A DNA stretch of 64,000 nt, taken from NCBI GenBank assembly GCA_001695595.3, contig MBPM02000181.1, forward strand, positions 1-64,000, read 5' to 3'. A program made the position numbers and the translations under genes. Below are positions 12,000 to 23,499 of this stretch, piece after piece; the stretch's first letter is position 1, and each line of letters opens with the position of its first letter. The notes beneath the pieces are model-generated. The model did no database searches. It was not told the DNA's origin and worked only from the letters and a program-made list of their open reading frames with translations. The stretch is from Plasmopara viticola (taxonomy: Eukaryota > Oomycota > Peronosporomycetes > Peronosporales > Peronosporaceae).

Positions 12000-13420
12000 G
12001 TTATCGCTCTTGTACTTTCTTTTTTCCGAACATTTGGGTTTCTGAGGTCGTGACTTGTTTGGCCCGATTCTGTAAAGACACCAAATGGGCAAGCTCAAAG
12101 TTAAACGCAAATTTAATAGCCTAATCAGGAAATCGCGGACTTCCAATTTTGATATTTTTTCCAGTTTTCATTCTGGAGCAAGACCTGTTTTTCTTTTTCC
12201 TAGGTCTTCAACTCTAGTTTAAACGTCGAATTCTGGAACTTAGAAACGTAAATAGATAGCAATGGCCTGATTGCCTCGCAAAACGGCTTTGACAATAGTG
12301 GCAAGTCCGTGTCCATGAAGTAGACGACGATTGCGAGTACGCTTCTTGTAGACGCCAAGACGTTCGAGCACTGGCCGAACAATCAGGCTGAATGGAATGG
12401 CACGTATAATGTCAATTTAAGTACTCAAGCATCAATTATGCAAATCATAGTCACTATCTTTGATAGTTTTGATAGTTTCCCTTGGTCAAAGGAGATACAT
12501 CCGCTCTCGAAGAACATACTCGAAATTTTAAGGCCTGAAGCGTGTACGCAGGTAGGTTTCCAGCAGTTCCCATGTCTTGTACGCGTTCATGCGCTCACAT
12601 TTGCCTATAAAACTAGCTTAACATTTTAGCATGGGCTTGCCCAAATTGATCGAGATAAGTATTACAAAGGTTGACGACTCTGTTGCATCAGGTGACGCTG
12701 ATTAGCGTAGTACTGATTGTTGCACAGAAAGAGGATCCTTCTTCTTCTGATCCCCGTATGATGCGACGAGAAACTCACATCACTCAATAGCCTACTGCAT
12801 TTAGGCTCGCATCCGATTTTGCATCTTTGCTTGATATTGCTGTCGTTGCTGAGTGAGATACATGAGTACTTGATGCATGAAAAGTGTGTCTTGTCCTTTT
12901 TTATTTGCTTAGTCATTGGTACTTGCCGCATCTTGCGGGATCGGCGCTCGTGGTCGTTAAGTCTTGTTGTCTTCAAGAGCGTTTATTCTGCTCTGTTGAC
13001 GGGCTTAGAGGTGGGCACTTGACTTCATGGCCTCTTCGTTGAACCAAAGTTGGTGGACTTTTCAGCGCTATTTGTAAAACCTACCAGACCTTACGAAATT
13101 CTCAAGAATAGAAACAATATGATTTAATTTTGTTTTGCAGTCTTCGCGTTTTGCACAAATGGAGTAAGTGGTGTAATGAGCCTTCAAAAATTCTTAGATT
13201 TGCTATATGCGATTATTTAGCCTATCAGTGATGTCGTTTACTAAGCTCCAGGTGCGTGATCCCTTACAATCCGGAAGTTTGTCTTGGTCAAGCTGGGCAA
13301 GCTTCAGCTGTTTCACCGCTGTCAACTACAAGTCCATTCGAAGCTTGTCGAGCTTCTTTCCACGGCTCGTGAGGAGCTCTGTGGTGTCTGAAAACGAATT
13401 TGTAGTCTTACGAGTCATTC
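12000..13420 (-). pseudogene. Gag region of gypsy relic 2
   Basis: Between about 13370 and 13200 the - strand reads AVEKKLDKLRMDL, then KQLKLAQLDQDKLPDCKGSR and TWSLVNDITDRLNNRIYS, helical and charged as expected of a gag N-terminal half. The region aligns with 6540-6740 and 5800-6310 in relic 1. Several stops interrupt it. Confidence 0.5.
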
Positions 13421-14180
13421 CTTTCCCACACAAGAAGGCCGAGCGAATCAGCCCAATAGCAATTAATGTAGATCGAGCAAAGCCAAGTGGGTAATTACCG
13501 GGATATTACTCATTGTATTTCCAGCAGCGAGATAGGGACTCACCAAAAGTAAAATGCTTCAAGGCACGGAGAAACAAAAGAAGCTTCAAAGGCTTACACT
13601 AGTGTGCAACTACACTACCCAAATACTGAACGCTAAGTTCGTGCTGAAAGGACTTTTCGTTGTTATCAAATACTTCCCACTATGTGGCTTGTACCAATAA
13701 TCACTGTAGAGTTGCTTCACACTATGTGATCACGAGAACTTTTGCATTGAATGTTTGAACTTGACAGGACAAGTGCGAGCATGCAACACAATCGTAATGT
13801 AAGCTTCCTTCAACGTCACTTCTTAACCAGAGCTTGAGCAGCGAGCGGGGCAAAGTAGGCGAAGGAGAACAACCAGCTTATTGATACAAATTAAGAAGTG
13901 ATAGTAAATGAAAAGCTTGTACGGAACTTTAGTTTGGCTACAGCCTGACTGGTGGCTCTCAGTTTTTTACTGCCACTGAAAATATGTGATCGACTATCTC
14001 TATGGATATACCAATGTATATATATATATATATTATTGAGACGATGTGAAGGGCGTAGTAACCTGTTGCAGACGACGGTAACTTTACTCCTCATACCCTG
14101 ACCACGACCAATCGTCGATCGCCAATGATTTCGAGGGTATCTTTGGTTGCCAGCATCGGTGCTTCTTGTAGCCATCTTAG
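13421..14180. other. No gene recognised
   Basis: Between gypsy relic 2 and the + strand effector relic I see only short chance frames on both strands and a small TA repeat. It could contain the right LTR of the gypsy element, but no partner copy was found. Confidence 0.3.
14017..14033. repeat. TA dinucleotide microsatellite
   Basis: Uninterrupted alternating TA over 17 bases. A shorter similar run occurs at 51730-51742. Confidence 0.9.
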
Positions 14181-14960
14181 CATACGGCGAATTAATCTAA
14201 TTTCTGACGATAAAATAAGTCTAGTAACTTCTGCTCTATCGGAGCAAGAAAAAAAATCTCACGTTAGTGGCACACGAGGTGACGTACATGACTCGGAAAA
14301 CGTGTGCCGATATTTATTATGGAAAACAATGCTAGCAAGTTTAACGCAGCCGGACTGCCGACTTGCGCTTTCAGATCCATTATTAATGCCGCCTCTTTTG
14401 AGGGTCAACATAACAGCCAGTTGATCGCTCACGGGGTATTGAAAGTCGACTCGTGTAAAAAATAATAATGTTATGTCAAGATGACTTACATTAAATTGAT
14501 ATTCTTTGCACTAAAGATGGCATTCAGAAGATATGAATGGCCCGAAAAATGGACTGCTGAAATCGTGCAAGACCCCAGTGTTCATCCAATTGATGAGGTG
14601 AGATAGTCCACGCGGCGCTTCTTTAGAAACTCAGTCTATCAGTCGACCGAAAACCGCCACAGACGCTAAAATAGTTAGATATCTTAGTCAAACAGACACG
14701 TGACTCAAGTCCAAGCATCGGCGAGATCATTGATTATTATGGATAAAGGCATTTATTATCAAGCCATAATTGTTGCGCTGGTGTTGTATAGTAACGTTAA
14801 GAAATTGGGAGAGGCTCATATCGTGCAAATGATAACCGTATACGACAGGGCTTATCGTGTTGTCGTTATTTTGGAAGCGTTTGCGCACTGGATCGTAATA
14901 TCACGTATGCTTGAAAACGCTCTTAAGCATCACTTCTATGCTAGACTTGTACTTTGAGCA
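14180..14960 (+). pseudogene. Effector-family relic, + strand
   Basis: The + strand contains LVAHEVTYMTRKTCADIYY, matching LVAHIVTYATQETCANEY in the relic at 1274 and AREVTYVTRETCADSQYG in the - strand relic near 56250. Further on, KLGEAHIVQMITVYDRAY follows the family's C-terminal domain (LQEAYHVKLIIMYELFYEF in the gene at 49171). The order and spacing fit the central-to-C-terminal half of an effector. Frames are broken many times. Confidence 0.55.
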
Positions 14961-15321
14961 TTCAAATATGGTTACAAACCGTTTCAAATTGTGTTGATAC
15001 CATACCAACTACCCAATGCAATGGTCTTCTTTTAAGATATAGCATTCCAGTAAAAAGTACATCACGTTAAATCTCATGTTGTACGTACAGGACGTGTACG
15101 TACAGCGACAAAAAAAATCAACAAATGAATGTAAAGTATATTAATTTTTAAATGGAATTTACATCCGAACCCCACAATGGTTGGAAGTCGTAATCGGCAA
15201 TCTCGTTAACTACACCGACTGACTTCGGAATCTGTATCAAACGTCACACCGCCATTTTTAAGTATCCGATCGTGGAGGAACGATATAAATCCTAAATGTC
15301 GTAGGAATGGGGTAGCAAGAT

Positions 15322-16046
15322 TTAATCTTTGCTGCTGCCACTCTTTGTAGTTGTAAGCTGAAAAATCCAATCTTTACGGTCAGCTTTACGATGCAATTCT
15401 TTGAAGAAATCCTTGCGGCTGTGGCAAAATTCGTAAAATAATTCGTACATGATGACCAACTTCACAAAATAGGCGTCCCGCAAATTCTTCCCATTTACCG
15501 CTAACGTTTGCTTTCCATTGCGTAGCAATATTGGCAAATGTGGGTACAACAAGTGCCTTAACTCTAACATATTTCGCTTGTTTGCCAAAAACTTGAATGC
15601 AGCGATACTATAGCGGTCGGTAGGACTTGATTCAGTATGTTGAAACACGTGGAGGCCTTTCGCAATTGAAGACATCCGATCTTTAAAAAAAGCTTGTACC
15701 ATGCACCGTCGCGGGGTGCGCAAATTTAGTGTTTCCTTTGAGCAAGTTCATAAAATGCTCTTCTGAATGTTTTTTCACCTCGTCGGGATGCTTGTCTATG
15801 ATGAACTGGAACGCTTTCCGAGCAATCTGGTTGAGACTGAGTTGGACCCCAGGAAAGTCAAAGCTTCTCGTGGAATAGCTTAAGCGCCTGGGTCGGAAGT
15901 CGTGCCACTCTATAGCCTCTACAGCGTTATTTATGATAAACGTGGACAGTGTGGGCACTTCTCTCTACACTCTTTTTTCTAGCACGGATGGCATATTGCT
16001 TGCCACAGACAACCTGTAACCTTCTGAGTTTGGAACACTGCCACTA
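15322..16046 (-). pseudogene. Displaced 3' half of the effector gene at 16992
   Basis: Two overlapping frames (15958-15683 and 15723-15322) contain the conserved second half of the family: IEWHDFRPRRLSYSTRSF, HSEEHFMNLLKGNTKFAHPA, then NLRDAYFVKLVIMYELFYEF and KSGSSKD before the stop. They match the gene at 19052 closely. One extra base in a T run near 15690 (seven T, where the relatives at 19052 and 28804 have GTTTTT) puts the two parts out of frame. The piece is separated from its own 5' half (16591-16992) by about 545 bp of inserted sequence, so it is now untranslated 3' debris. Confidence 0.8.
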
Positions 16047-16402
16047 TATTAGTCTTACGGAAATCAGCGCCGAGCTATTTTCGAACCTCATACAGAGATC
16101 AACCGGGCCACTTTTTTGCAAACATTTGACAATGACTTGAGGTGTCTAAGCTAGGAACAAGGGTCTACCACTGACTGGCTAAGATCTTCCACTCAGCAGC
16201 ATTGTACGACCGAAACCAGATCCGGCGGCCGACACCATTGCGGTACGAGTCTTAGTTCCGTAGTTGCACTTGTTTTGCACATGGCTTCCGTCAATTTGAG
16301 CTCTGAGCCTAGAGACCGGGTCTCTCTTTAAAAATATTTTTTGATTGCTTTTTGCGAACTTGGTCTGGCGCACCGATAAGGTTCTAGAAAAGATATCGTA
16401 TA
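16046..16402 (+). pseudogene. Inserted effector N-terminal relic inside the gene at 16992
   Basis: This segment interrupts the - strand effector gene and aligns on the + strand with 38882-39270 (shared cttacgga..tcagcgccgagc, the tttgacaatgactt block, ccggcggccg, cttccgtcaatttga). In the copy at 38882 the + strand still reads like an effector signal peptide. Here the frame is lost. It reveals that pieces of dead effectors were moved into another effector gene. Confidence 0.55.
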
Positions 16403-16992
16403 GCACTTGTGATTGGAATTGAAGATGCGAAACAGGAAATAACGTGTTTGGGATTGTCCGTGTCTGTACCTACAACACTCTTTGGATCCACTGCGTAATC
16501 GATAAAATCCATCACTTGACGCGTAAGCTCCAGGATCATCTTTCCCCGCACAATTTCCTGGTTCGCATCTTCAATTCCAATCTCAAGTGCAGGCAATGCT
16601 TGTCCAGCTGTAGGTGCTGGATAGATGCGTTGGCACTTACTTGTACTGGCCTCCGACTGAGGTGTCAGAGTTTCATGAGCCTCAATTGGCTTTGCAGCTT
16701 TTGCAAATACATTGTTTACATCAATTTCTATCAAATCAGCTGTCTCAATAAGAGGCCGCTTTAATCTTTCCAAGGTATTGCGCGAAGCTAATGGCGTGCG
16801 CTCTTCATGGAGCCTTAAGTCGTCTTGTGGATCACGACTTTTACGAAGAGGCAATGTATTATCGACTTTACCACTGGGTACCACAGCCTCATGGTCGGGT
16901 GTTTGCAAAGGCTCGGTTTGATTAGACTCTGCAATTATTCGGCTGCTGGCCGTGACGAGAAGCGCAGTTACCACGTAGTATGCGCCGCGCAT
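16384..16992 (-). CDS. Truncated chimeric RxLR-like secreted effector
   Basis: The 202-codon frame starts at the ATG at 16992; an in-frame ATG 13 codons upstream is not conserved in relatives and lies at the transcription start, so it was not used. Residues 1-21 are a signal peptide (MRGAYYVVTALLVTASSRIIA), a degenerate RxLR position LPLR lies at 47-50 and EER at 63-65. Residues to about 136 match the gene at 19052. The last 66 residues are encoded by inserted DNA including the 38-bp inverted repeat, and are unlike any relative. The usual C-terminal domain lies cut off at 15322-16046. If expressed, it would be a secreted protein with the targeting region but no normal effector domain. Function unknown. 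Confidence 0.6.
   Translation of the reverse strand: MRGAYYVVTALLVTASSRIIAESNQTEPLQTPDHEAVVPSGKVDNTLPLRKSRDPQDDLRLHEERTPLASRNTLERLKRPLIETADLIEIDVNNVFAKAAKPIEAHETLTPQSEASTSKCQRIYPAPTAGQALPALEIGIEDANQEIVRGKMILELTRQVMDFIDYAVDPKSVVGTDTDNPKHVISCFASSIPITSAIRYLF
16403..16590. repeat. 188-bp segment bounded by 38-bp inverted repeats
   Basis: 16403-16440 and the reverse complement of 16553-16590 agree at 36 of 38 positions (gcacttg.gattggaattg and onwards). The right-hand boundary coincides with the point where the effector at 16992 stops matching its relatives. It could be a small foldback element or an inverted duplication made when the neighbouring segment was inserted. Confidence 0.7.
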
Positions 16993-17200
16993 GTCCACTG
17001 AAAAAATCAAACTTACTAAATAGACGTCCATAGAAATGATTGGTGAGAATTCAGTACTTGATATACCGATGTATTCCGTGTCGCAAGTAAGTAAATTACT
17101 CTTACTAAACTAAACAATCACATATGAGTGTAAACAAAGACCTTTGCAATTTCTACCTAGATTCTGGAAATCTACTGATATATCAATGCCGAACCTGATT
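16993..17200 (-). promoter_or_regulatory. Promoter of the - strand effector at 16992
   Basis: The sequence upstream of the ATG matches, base by base over long runs, the promoter at 18840-19051 and that at 28660-28803. A TCATTTC initiator-like motif lies at 17039-17033, 41-47 bases before the ATG, in the context CCAATCATTTCTATG. This fits the oomycete Inr consensus (YCAYTYY). A conserved GGTATATCAAGTACTGA block lies just upstream. Confidence 0.6.
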
Positions 17201-17399
17201 TTTATAATGGACGAATGACGGAATGACGCTGGAGGTTCTATCACGAAGCACGACACACGACTTGCTCCTCCAGACCCATCCACAAAAAAGTGTCGCTCCT
17301 CCCAAAGTAAACCAGCTCGATCTTGAAACAATTGTAGCCACCATTCTCATCTCAGAGTGCGAGTCTAGCACATAATTTGCGCTACAGGCTTAATCGTAT

Positions 17400-18560
17400 A
17401 CGATTATCGATATTCACAATGTAGGCCTCCCGCATTTTCTTATGCAAAACCGGCCCAACACTTCCGGCTTGACTATAATCCTTCATCTATCAAACTCGTT
17501 CATGATCGCCGTTGTTTACACGTGAGTCAATTGTCCGTTTGACTATATAAAGTAACTAGCTTAGTGTCTCTGGCGGATACTAGTTGAATGGCAGACTATA
17601 TTCCTAGAGAAGCGCCGCGTGGACTACTTTACATCATCATTTTAGCGCGAAGGTATTGTCTGAATGTGAATCTTATGGTCGCGAACTTGTACAAATCATT
17701 TAATGCCTCGACCCATAGAAGCGGCAGCGTTAAGCCTAAAGGCGCGGGTCGGCAGTCCTGGAGCGTTAAACCCAAGTAAAGTATTTTCCGTAATTTCTAT
17801 TGGCTAACGTCTCCCGAGTTACCCATGTCGCTTCGTCATGAGACGTTTTTGCTTGTTCTGGCATGCTTAACCACTCAAGTTTTTAGGCGTCAGGTAAATG
17901 CGCATTTAAATATGATGACTATAAGAAGCACCAATGCTGACACTTGAAGCTGCGTTTAAAATTCATGGCGATTGATGATCGGTCGTAATCAGGGTATGAA
18001 GCAGGGTGGCAATGAGAAATAATTCTTACGAGTTAAGGGTGAATATTGAAGTGGCACGGCGTTCCTGCCTCTAATAACTCCTTCATTTTGATAGCTGGGC
18101 AAAAAGCAAATGAACACTCGTTAATTGTCACTTTGTAGAAGCCTTGGTACCTGCATCCGTGCTTCATTTTCACCCTTGAATCAGAAAGTCGTTTCATCGG
18201 GAGGGCCTTAATTGGCACAGGTGATGCTTGTCAATGCAATGCTCTGGCGAGTATTTTCTTAGCCTTAAGCCAAGATCTCCTTTTTTGTACGACTTTAAGG
18301 CTGATTTAAAAGCACGAGATTTTCTCCATCCTTGAAAGTTTGATTGTGTCCTCGATGGTCAGCTTTTTCTTAACTTTTTAGTCACTGCTTGGACCTAAAA
18401 GCACGAGCGCTAGATACGAAAACCTGATTAGTAGACAACATCACAAAGCCAATGCCAATATTGCAATTGTGCCACCAGACACCACGAAGTCAATGCCAAA
18501 GATCAGCAGAATTATCTGGCCGCTAAACATGATGTTGCTTCCAATGTATGTACTACGAAT
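17400..18560 (-). pseudogene. Old effector-family relic upstream of the 19052 gene
   Basis: Aligned with 20480-21360, 30170-31630, 48180-49060 and 55640-56630. Landmarks include gccgttgtttacac.tgagtc, gcgccgcgtgg, gcgcgggtc and the - strand block YQGFYKVTINECSFAFCPAI near 18150. Near 18480 the - strand reads LIFGIDFVVSGGTIA, corresponding to the post-signal-peptide region of the family. The relic therefore runs from an N-terminus at about 18500 leftwards to a C-terminus near 17400. Its code is heavily broken. Confidence 0.45.
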
Positions 18561-18839
18561 GGGGAATTGGCGTAAATTTCTAATTGCATCTGTTTTACGT
18601 TGAAAGTTAGCTAATTATTGCTTTTGTAATCGGGAGAGATATCGTTTTAGTATTGAAAATAAAAATTATAGTTTTGAATCAAGTTATCCGCGCTGACAAT
18701 TTGTGTGGTGATTCTTTGGCTTGTATGCAGTCGTGAAGTTGTTGCCTCCACATTTCAAGTACTTTGTGCTTTCGTTTATGCTCGACCGGTAAAGATCTTG
18801 CTTTGTAGTAAAAAAGGACTTGCTCAAAATGAACATTCA

Positions 18840-19051
18840 TATAAACCAGGTCCGGCATTGATATATCGGTAGATTACCGGAATCCAGGTACAATTGATAA
18901 GAATGTCTTTGTTTACTCTCATGTGTAATTGTTTAGGTTAATAAGAGTAATCTACTTACTTGCAACAAGGAATACATCGGTATATCAAGTACTGACTTTT
19001 CACCAATCATTTCTATGGTAGTCGTACCTAAGTTTGATTTTTTCAGTGGAC
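18840..19051 (+). promoter_or_regulatory. Promoter of the effector gene at 19052
   Basis: Nearly a mirror copy of 16993-17200. A TCATTTC initiator-like motif is at 19007-19013, 39-45 bases before the ATG. The conservation of this block between the two divergent genes and the copy at 28660 exceeds that of the surrounding sequence. Confidence 0.6.
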
Positions 19052-20250
19052 ATGCGCGGCGCATACTACGTAGTAACTGCGCTTCTCGTTACGGCCAGCA
19101 GCCGAATAATTGCAGAGTCTAACCAAACCGAGCCTCTGCAAACATCCGACCATGAGGCTGTGGTACCCAGTGGTAAAGTCGATGATACATTGCCTCTTCG
19201 TAAAAGTCGTGATCCACAGGACGACTTAAGGCTCTATGAAGAGCGCATGCCTTTAGCTCCAAGCAACTCTTTGGGAAAATTAAAGCGGCCTCTTATTGAG
19301 ACAGCTGATTTGATAGAAAATGAGGTAAACAATGTATTCGCGAAAGCTGCGACGCCGCTTGAGGCTCATGAAAATCTGATTTCTCAGTCGGAGGCCAGTA
19401 CAAGCAAGCGCCAACGCATCGACCCAACACCTATAGATGGAGATGCATTGCCTGCTCTTCCAAAATCAAAACATTACAGTGTGTCTGTGGCAGGCAATGT
19501 GCCATCCGTGCTAGAAAAAAGAGTGATGAGAAATGCGCATATAGCTATTATATATAACGCTGCAGAGTTCTTAAAGTGGCACGACTTCCAACCCAGGCGC
19601 TCAAGCTATTCCACAAGTACCTTTGCCAATCCTGGTGATCGACTCAATCTCGAGGAAATTGCTCGGAAAGCATTTGAGTTCATCATCAACAAGAAACCCC
19701 GCAAGGTGAAAAAATATTCAGAAGCGCATTTCCAGTACTTGCTCGACGGAAAAGCTAAATATGCGCACCCCTCAACGGTGCATGGTACGAGCGTTTTTGA
19801 AGATTGGATGTCTACAACTACGGGAGGCCTCCACGTGTTTAAAGACTTTCCCGTGAATGACAAGATCATTAAAATCCACAACGCATTTCGTAAAGCCTTC
19901 AACCTGCCGTTTTGCCAATATCCACAAGAAACGGCTGTGATGATGAAGGAAGTCAAACGTATTAACTCAAGTCCAACACAATATCATAGTGTCAACGCAT
20001 TCAAGAATCTGGCAGATAAGCAAAATCTTTCAAATTTGCTGCATTTTTGGACTCAGATTCGACAAAGTTGCTGGATGGAGAGCGAAAGTTGGCGGTAAAT
20101 GAGGAGAATTTGCGGGACGCCTATTTTGTAAAGTTGGTCATCATGTACGAGTTATTCTACGAATTTTGCCACTGCGGCAAGGAGCTTTATGAAGAATTGC
20201 CTCGCAAAGTTAAATATAAGGATTGGATTCTGGAGATTTCAGCTGCATAG
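19052..20250 (+). pseudogene. RxLR-like effector gene with a late frameshift
   Basis: The open frame runs 348 codons from the ATG at 19052 to 20098. Residues 1-21 form the signal peptide, LPLR is at 47-50 and EER at 63-65. One copy of the central module follows (SKRQRIDPTPIDGDALPALP to about 245), then the C-terminal half. Near 20044 a single base is missing (catttttgg where the relative at 28804 has catttgttgg). The frame therefore ends in 17 unrelated residues, while the conserved C-terminus (NLRDAYFVKLVIMYELFYEF) continues in another frame to 20250. A TAG there ends it earlier than in relatives. It may still make a secreted protein lacking about 65 C-terminal residues. Confidence 0.75.
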
Positions 20251-20480
20251 AGTGGCAGCAGCAAGGATCAAAGTTCGCCACCCCGTGACTAAGGATGCTA
20301 CGACTACGAAGGGAAACATTGGTTCTCCACGATTGGATACATAGTAACCGTCGATCCAGTCACGCAGTCAGTCGGTGGAGCTAATGGGACTAGAGGATCA
20401 CTGATTACGACCACCATTGTAAAATTTGAAAATTTATTCTCGGCAAAGCATTTAAAATTAATTGATTTTGCAGCAATTTG
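20251..20480. other. Conserved 3' flank of the effector genes
   Basis: This stretch matches 30024-30170, 55375-55640 and 63040-63260. It begins with cccgtgactaaggac, which in the relatives at 49171 and 59423 is the native stop-codon context (PHD then stop). It is probably ancestral C-terminus plus 3' untranslated sequence. Confidence 0.5.
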
Positions 20481-21410
20481 TTGTCTCTTTGTCTCTTTAC
20501 GTACACGTTCTGTGAGTACAACATGAGCATTCTCGTAATCCACTTATTTACTACGATGCGAGCCATACGTACTACCGTGATATTGATTAGTTGTCATGGC
20601 ATCAGCACGTTTAAAGAAGCGATCGTAGCCGCATTTCCAATTTATCAGTTTCACAATATGAGCCTTCCGCAAACTCTTTGCATTATTATGAAACACTAGC
20701 CCAACAATAACGGGTTGATAATAATGCCTTCATCTACCAGACTCCGAAATAATCATAGAATTTCGCCGATGCTTGGACTTAAGTCATTTGTCCGTCTGAC
20801 TGAAATAGTTAACCATCTTAGCGTCCCTGGCAGCTACTGGTCGACTGATAGGTTGGGTTTCTAAACAAGTGCTGTAAACTACTTTTTTACACATCCGGGG
20901 TCCTTGCGCAACTTCAGCCATCCAAACTGTAAAGCATTCATCACTGTACGATGTCGTTCCTTTGCGTGACTGCAACCGATGGTGGATCCTCTTGTCATGA
21001 AGTTTTGAGCTATACGATCGACTGCTTGTCACCCCAATTTTTTAGGCTTCAGATCGATGCGCCTTATCTCAAATGACAACATCGCTGGCCATGAATGTTG
21101 TATTTATAAATTTGGCGATTGATGTTCATTCGCGATCAGAATTGAAGCAGGTTAAAGATTGTATATACCCATACGAGTGGGCGCGAGTCGATAAAGCCTC
21201 ACGGCGTTCCTGCCTCGGTCAATTTCTTCGTCTGGGTAGCTAGGCAGAGAATGGGTTGGCATATGAATATTTGTCGAATGCATCTCTTACAGTCAATGTC
21301 ATTATTTGCAGAGGCAACTATTCGGCTGCTGGACGCAACTTTGTATGCGCCACACATGGGGATGACAAATAGCTCGGTATCAATACCCGTAAGTGCTCTA
21401 AATAGCATCT
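20480..21410 (-). pseudogene. Old effector-family relic between the 19052 and 21607 genes
   Basis: At the right end, about 21360-21290, the - strand reads MCGAYKVASSSRIVASANN: the family signal peptide with its central hydrophobic part deleted. Leftwards, 21032-20784 holds HHRLQSRKGTTSYSDECFTV, the frame-shifted equivalent of HLHLRGGNDKSAHPAT. The C-terminal part near 20700-20640 is barely recognisable. The layout repeats upstream of every + strand effector in the window. Confidence 0.5.
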
Positions 21411-21606
21411 ATGTTTGGGCATAAAATCTGTACTTCGTCTTAATTTAGCTAAGTCAAAAGTATAATCAAATGGCTATACTGCGATATTTACAAATATGCA
21501 TATCAGGGCTCGATAAATGGAAATGTCGCCCGGATTTTATCGGGATATCAGTGGCCAGAATTCCACCAATCACTTCAATATAACGTTAGCACTGAGTTTA
21601 TTTGAC

Positions 21607-23125
21607 ATGTGCGGCCTGTATTAAGCGGTAACTGCGCTTCTCGTTACGGCCAGCAGCCATACCGCTGTGGCATCCACCCAGAGCGAGCCTCTGCATACAC
21701 TTAGTAACCGTTTTGTGGTGTTTAGTGACACAGTCAATGAGGTGTTGCCTCTTCAAGAAAGTCGTGGACCACAGAACAACTTAGCGCTCAATGAAGAGCG
21801 GGACCTTCAGCTTCACTTCATTCCTTGGAGGAGCTAGAACCGATCGTCGTGAACACGAAGGGTGCGATGAATACGGATACCGAAAATGTGATTGCGAAAG
21901 CAATCAAAGACTGTAAAAAATCGATGCCTTGGTCAAAGGCCAAAAACAGCAAACGCCAGCGCATCGACTCGACGCCTAGCAATGTGGATGGACAAGCACT
22001 GCATGCTATGCCAAATTTAGGAAAACCCATGGTGTCGGCGGCAAGCAACTTGCCATCCATAACGGCCAAAAGACTGGACAGAGGTGAGCCGTCAGTCATT
22101 ACGACGAAGGCTGCAAGAAGTAAAACGCAGCACGACTTGCAACTTGCACTTTCCAGTTCTTCCACGAGCAGTGTTGCCTCTTCTAATGTTCGACCCGACA
22201 AGAAGGCGTTGGATTTTGACCTGATCAGACACCCTGGTGAAGTGGAGATTCGAAGCAGCAAGCGCCATACACTTTTCAAATTGAATGGGGAAGAGTTTTA
22301 TGCTTTGCCAAATTCAGCGCAAGCTCCGGTGTGGGTGGCAAGGAATGCGCCACACGTATTGGAAGAAAAATTGGGGAGAGATCATTCGACAATTATCATA
22401 GACAATGCAGCAAACTTCATAATGCACCACGACTTCCGACCTGCGCCTTCAGGCTCTTTTTCGACTAGCACTGCCGCTATTGTTGATCGACTTGACCACC
22501 CAAAAGGCATCAAAATCAGGTATGAATAGTTACCTTGACGACGTGAATCCACATTACTTGGGCACCATTTGCACTTGCGAGGAGGAAATGATAAAAAATT
22601 TCGCATCCCGAGGCGGTGAATGGCCAAAGCATACCGAAGATTTTGACGGTTGAAGTCAACCCTTACGTACTTGAATATCTTCCGGTGACTGCTGAGGTAA
22701 AGAAGATTCACAAAGCGTCTATCGAGGCCTTCAATCTGCCATTCCACCAGTATCCGGTTGAGACAGCTAAGATGATTAAAATAGCTGAAAGGCAATTTGA
22801 CGCAAGTCCCAGCAACGGTCAATCTGATGAAATGCTCGCGACTTTGGTAACTCAGCAATCACATGAAAAATTGATGGTATTGTTGAGACCAGATGCAAAA
22901 AGTTTTCTAAGGAATGTGGATTTCGTAATGCCAGGTAATCTGAAGAATTTGCAGGAGGCCTATAATGTGAAGTTGATCATCATGTACGAGTTATTTTACG
23001 AGTTTAGTCACAGCGATAAGTCGCTGTACGGTGAATCTTTACGAAAAGTTCGTCGCCCAAATTGGATCGTGAAGCTTTTAAATTTCGATGGTGGCAGCAA
23101 TAAGCATTCAATCTTGAAACCATAA
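21607..23125 (+). pseudogene. Two-module RxLR-like effector pseudogene
   Basis: Close relative of the intact genes at 49171 and 56816. The ATG at 21607 is followed by MCGLY and then TAA at 21622-21624. The frame then resumes with AVTALLVTASSHTAVAS, LPLQES and LNEER. One base is lost just after EER (about 21801), after which 21825-22529 stays open through both central modules (NSKRQRIDSTP..., SSKRHTLFKLNGEEFYALP). About 19 bp are missing near 22500 compared with 50090, and 22616-23125 carries the C-terminal domain (NLQEAYNVKLIIMYELFYEF). The nonsense codon in the signal peptide and two indels rule out a normal product. Confidence 0.85.
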
Positions 23126-23499
23126 GATTAAGGACGTAACGACTCCGATATGTAACACCGACTTTTCACGATTGACCCAGAGTCTCCAGAACATGAAGGC
23201 AGTCGGTGGAATCACAAGTAACGTGATGAAAAAATGGGTTTCGGTTTTAACAAGCTCATATATTGGCGGCAAAGAGTTTAAAGATTGATAATAATTGCAT
23301 CTTTTTTATGTTTCTTTGTCGCTCGCTGTATGGACACGTTCCGTAAGAATAAAATGAGGTCCTTTGTGGTAATCTTTTCAACTAAAATGCAACATCTCTG
23401 AGCCATAGTCAGACGATGACGTTGGGTAGATCAGCACATTTTCTTGGATCGATCGTAGTCACAAAGACAATCCTCAAAGTGCCAGCTTGGTACAGAATT

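Larger units (their letters stand above)
8890..13420 (-). mobile_element. Ty3/gypsy retrotransposon relic 2 (gag, PR, RT, RH, IN)
   Basis: The most complete gypsy carcass here. Reading leftwards: a coiled gag region (13420-12000), a zinc knuckle at 11982-11941, a protease near 11830, reverse transcriptase (about 10950-10460), RNase H (10400-10230), integrase (9971-9640) and an integrase C-terminus (9161-8916). The order is that of Ty3/gypsy, with integrase last. All domains are broken by frameshifts. It belongs to the same family as relic 1 (3740-6740), as shown by matching gag and leader sequence at 5800-6740 and 12470-13400. No LTR pair could be defined. Confidence 0.75.

Noticed and set aside
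16993..17031. In-frame ATG 13 codons upstream of the 16992 start
   Set aside because: It lies at the putative transcription start and is absent from the promoters at 19052 and 28804. It would also place charged residues before the signal peptide.
19034..19052. Upstream in-frame TTG or GTG starts of the effector genes
   Set aside because: Nuclear genes start at ATG, and the ATG giving MRGAYY or MCGxY is shared by all relatives.
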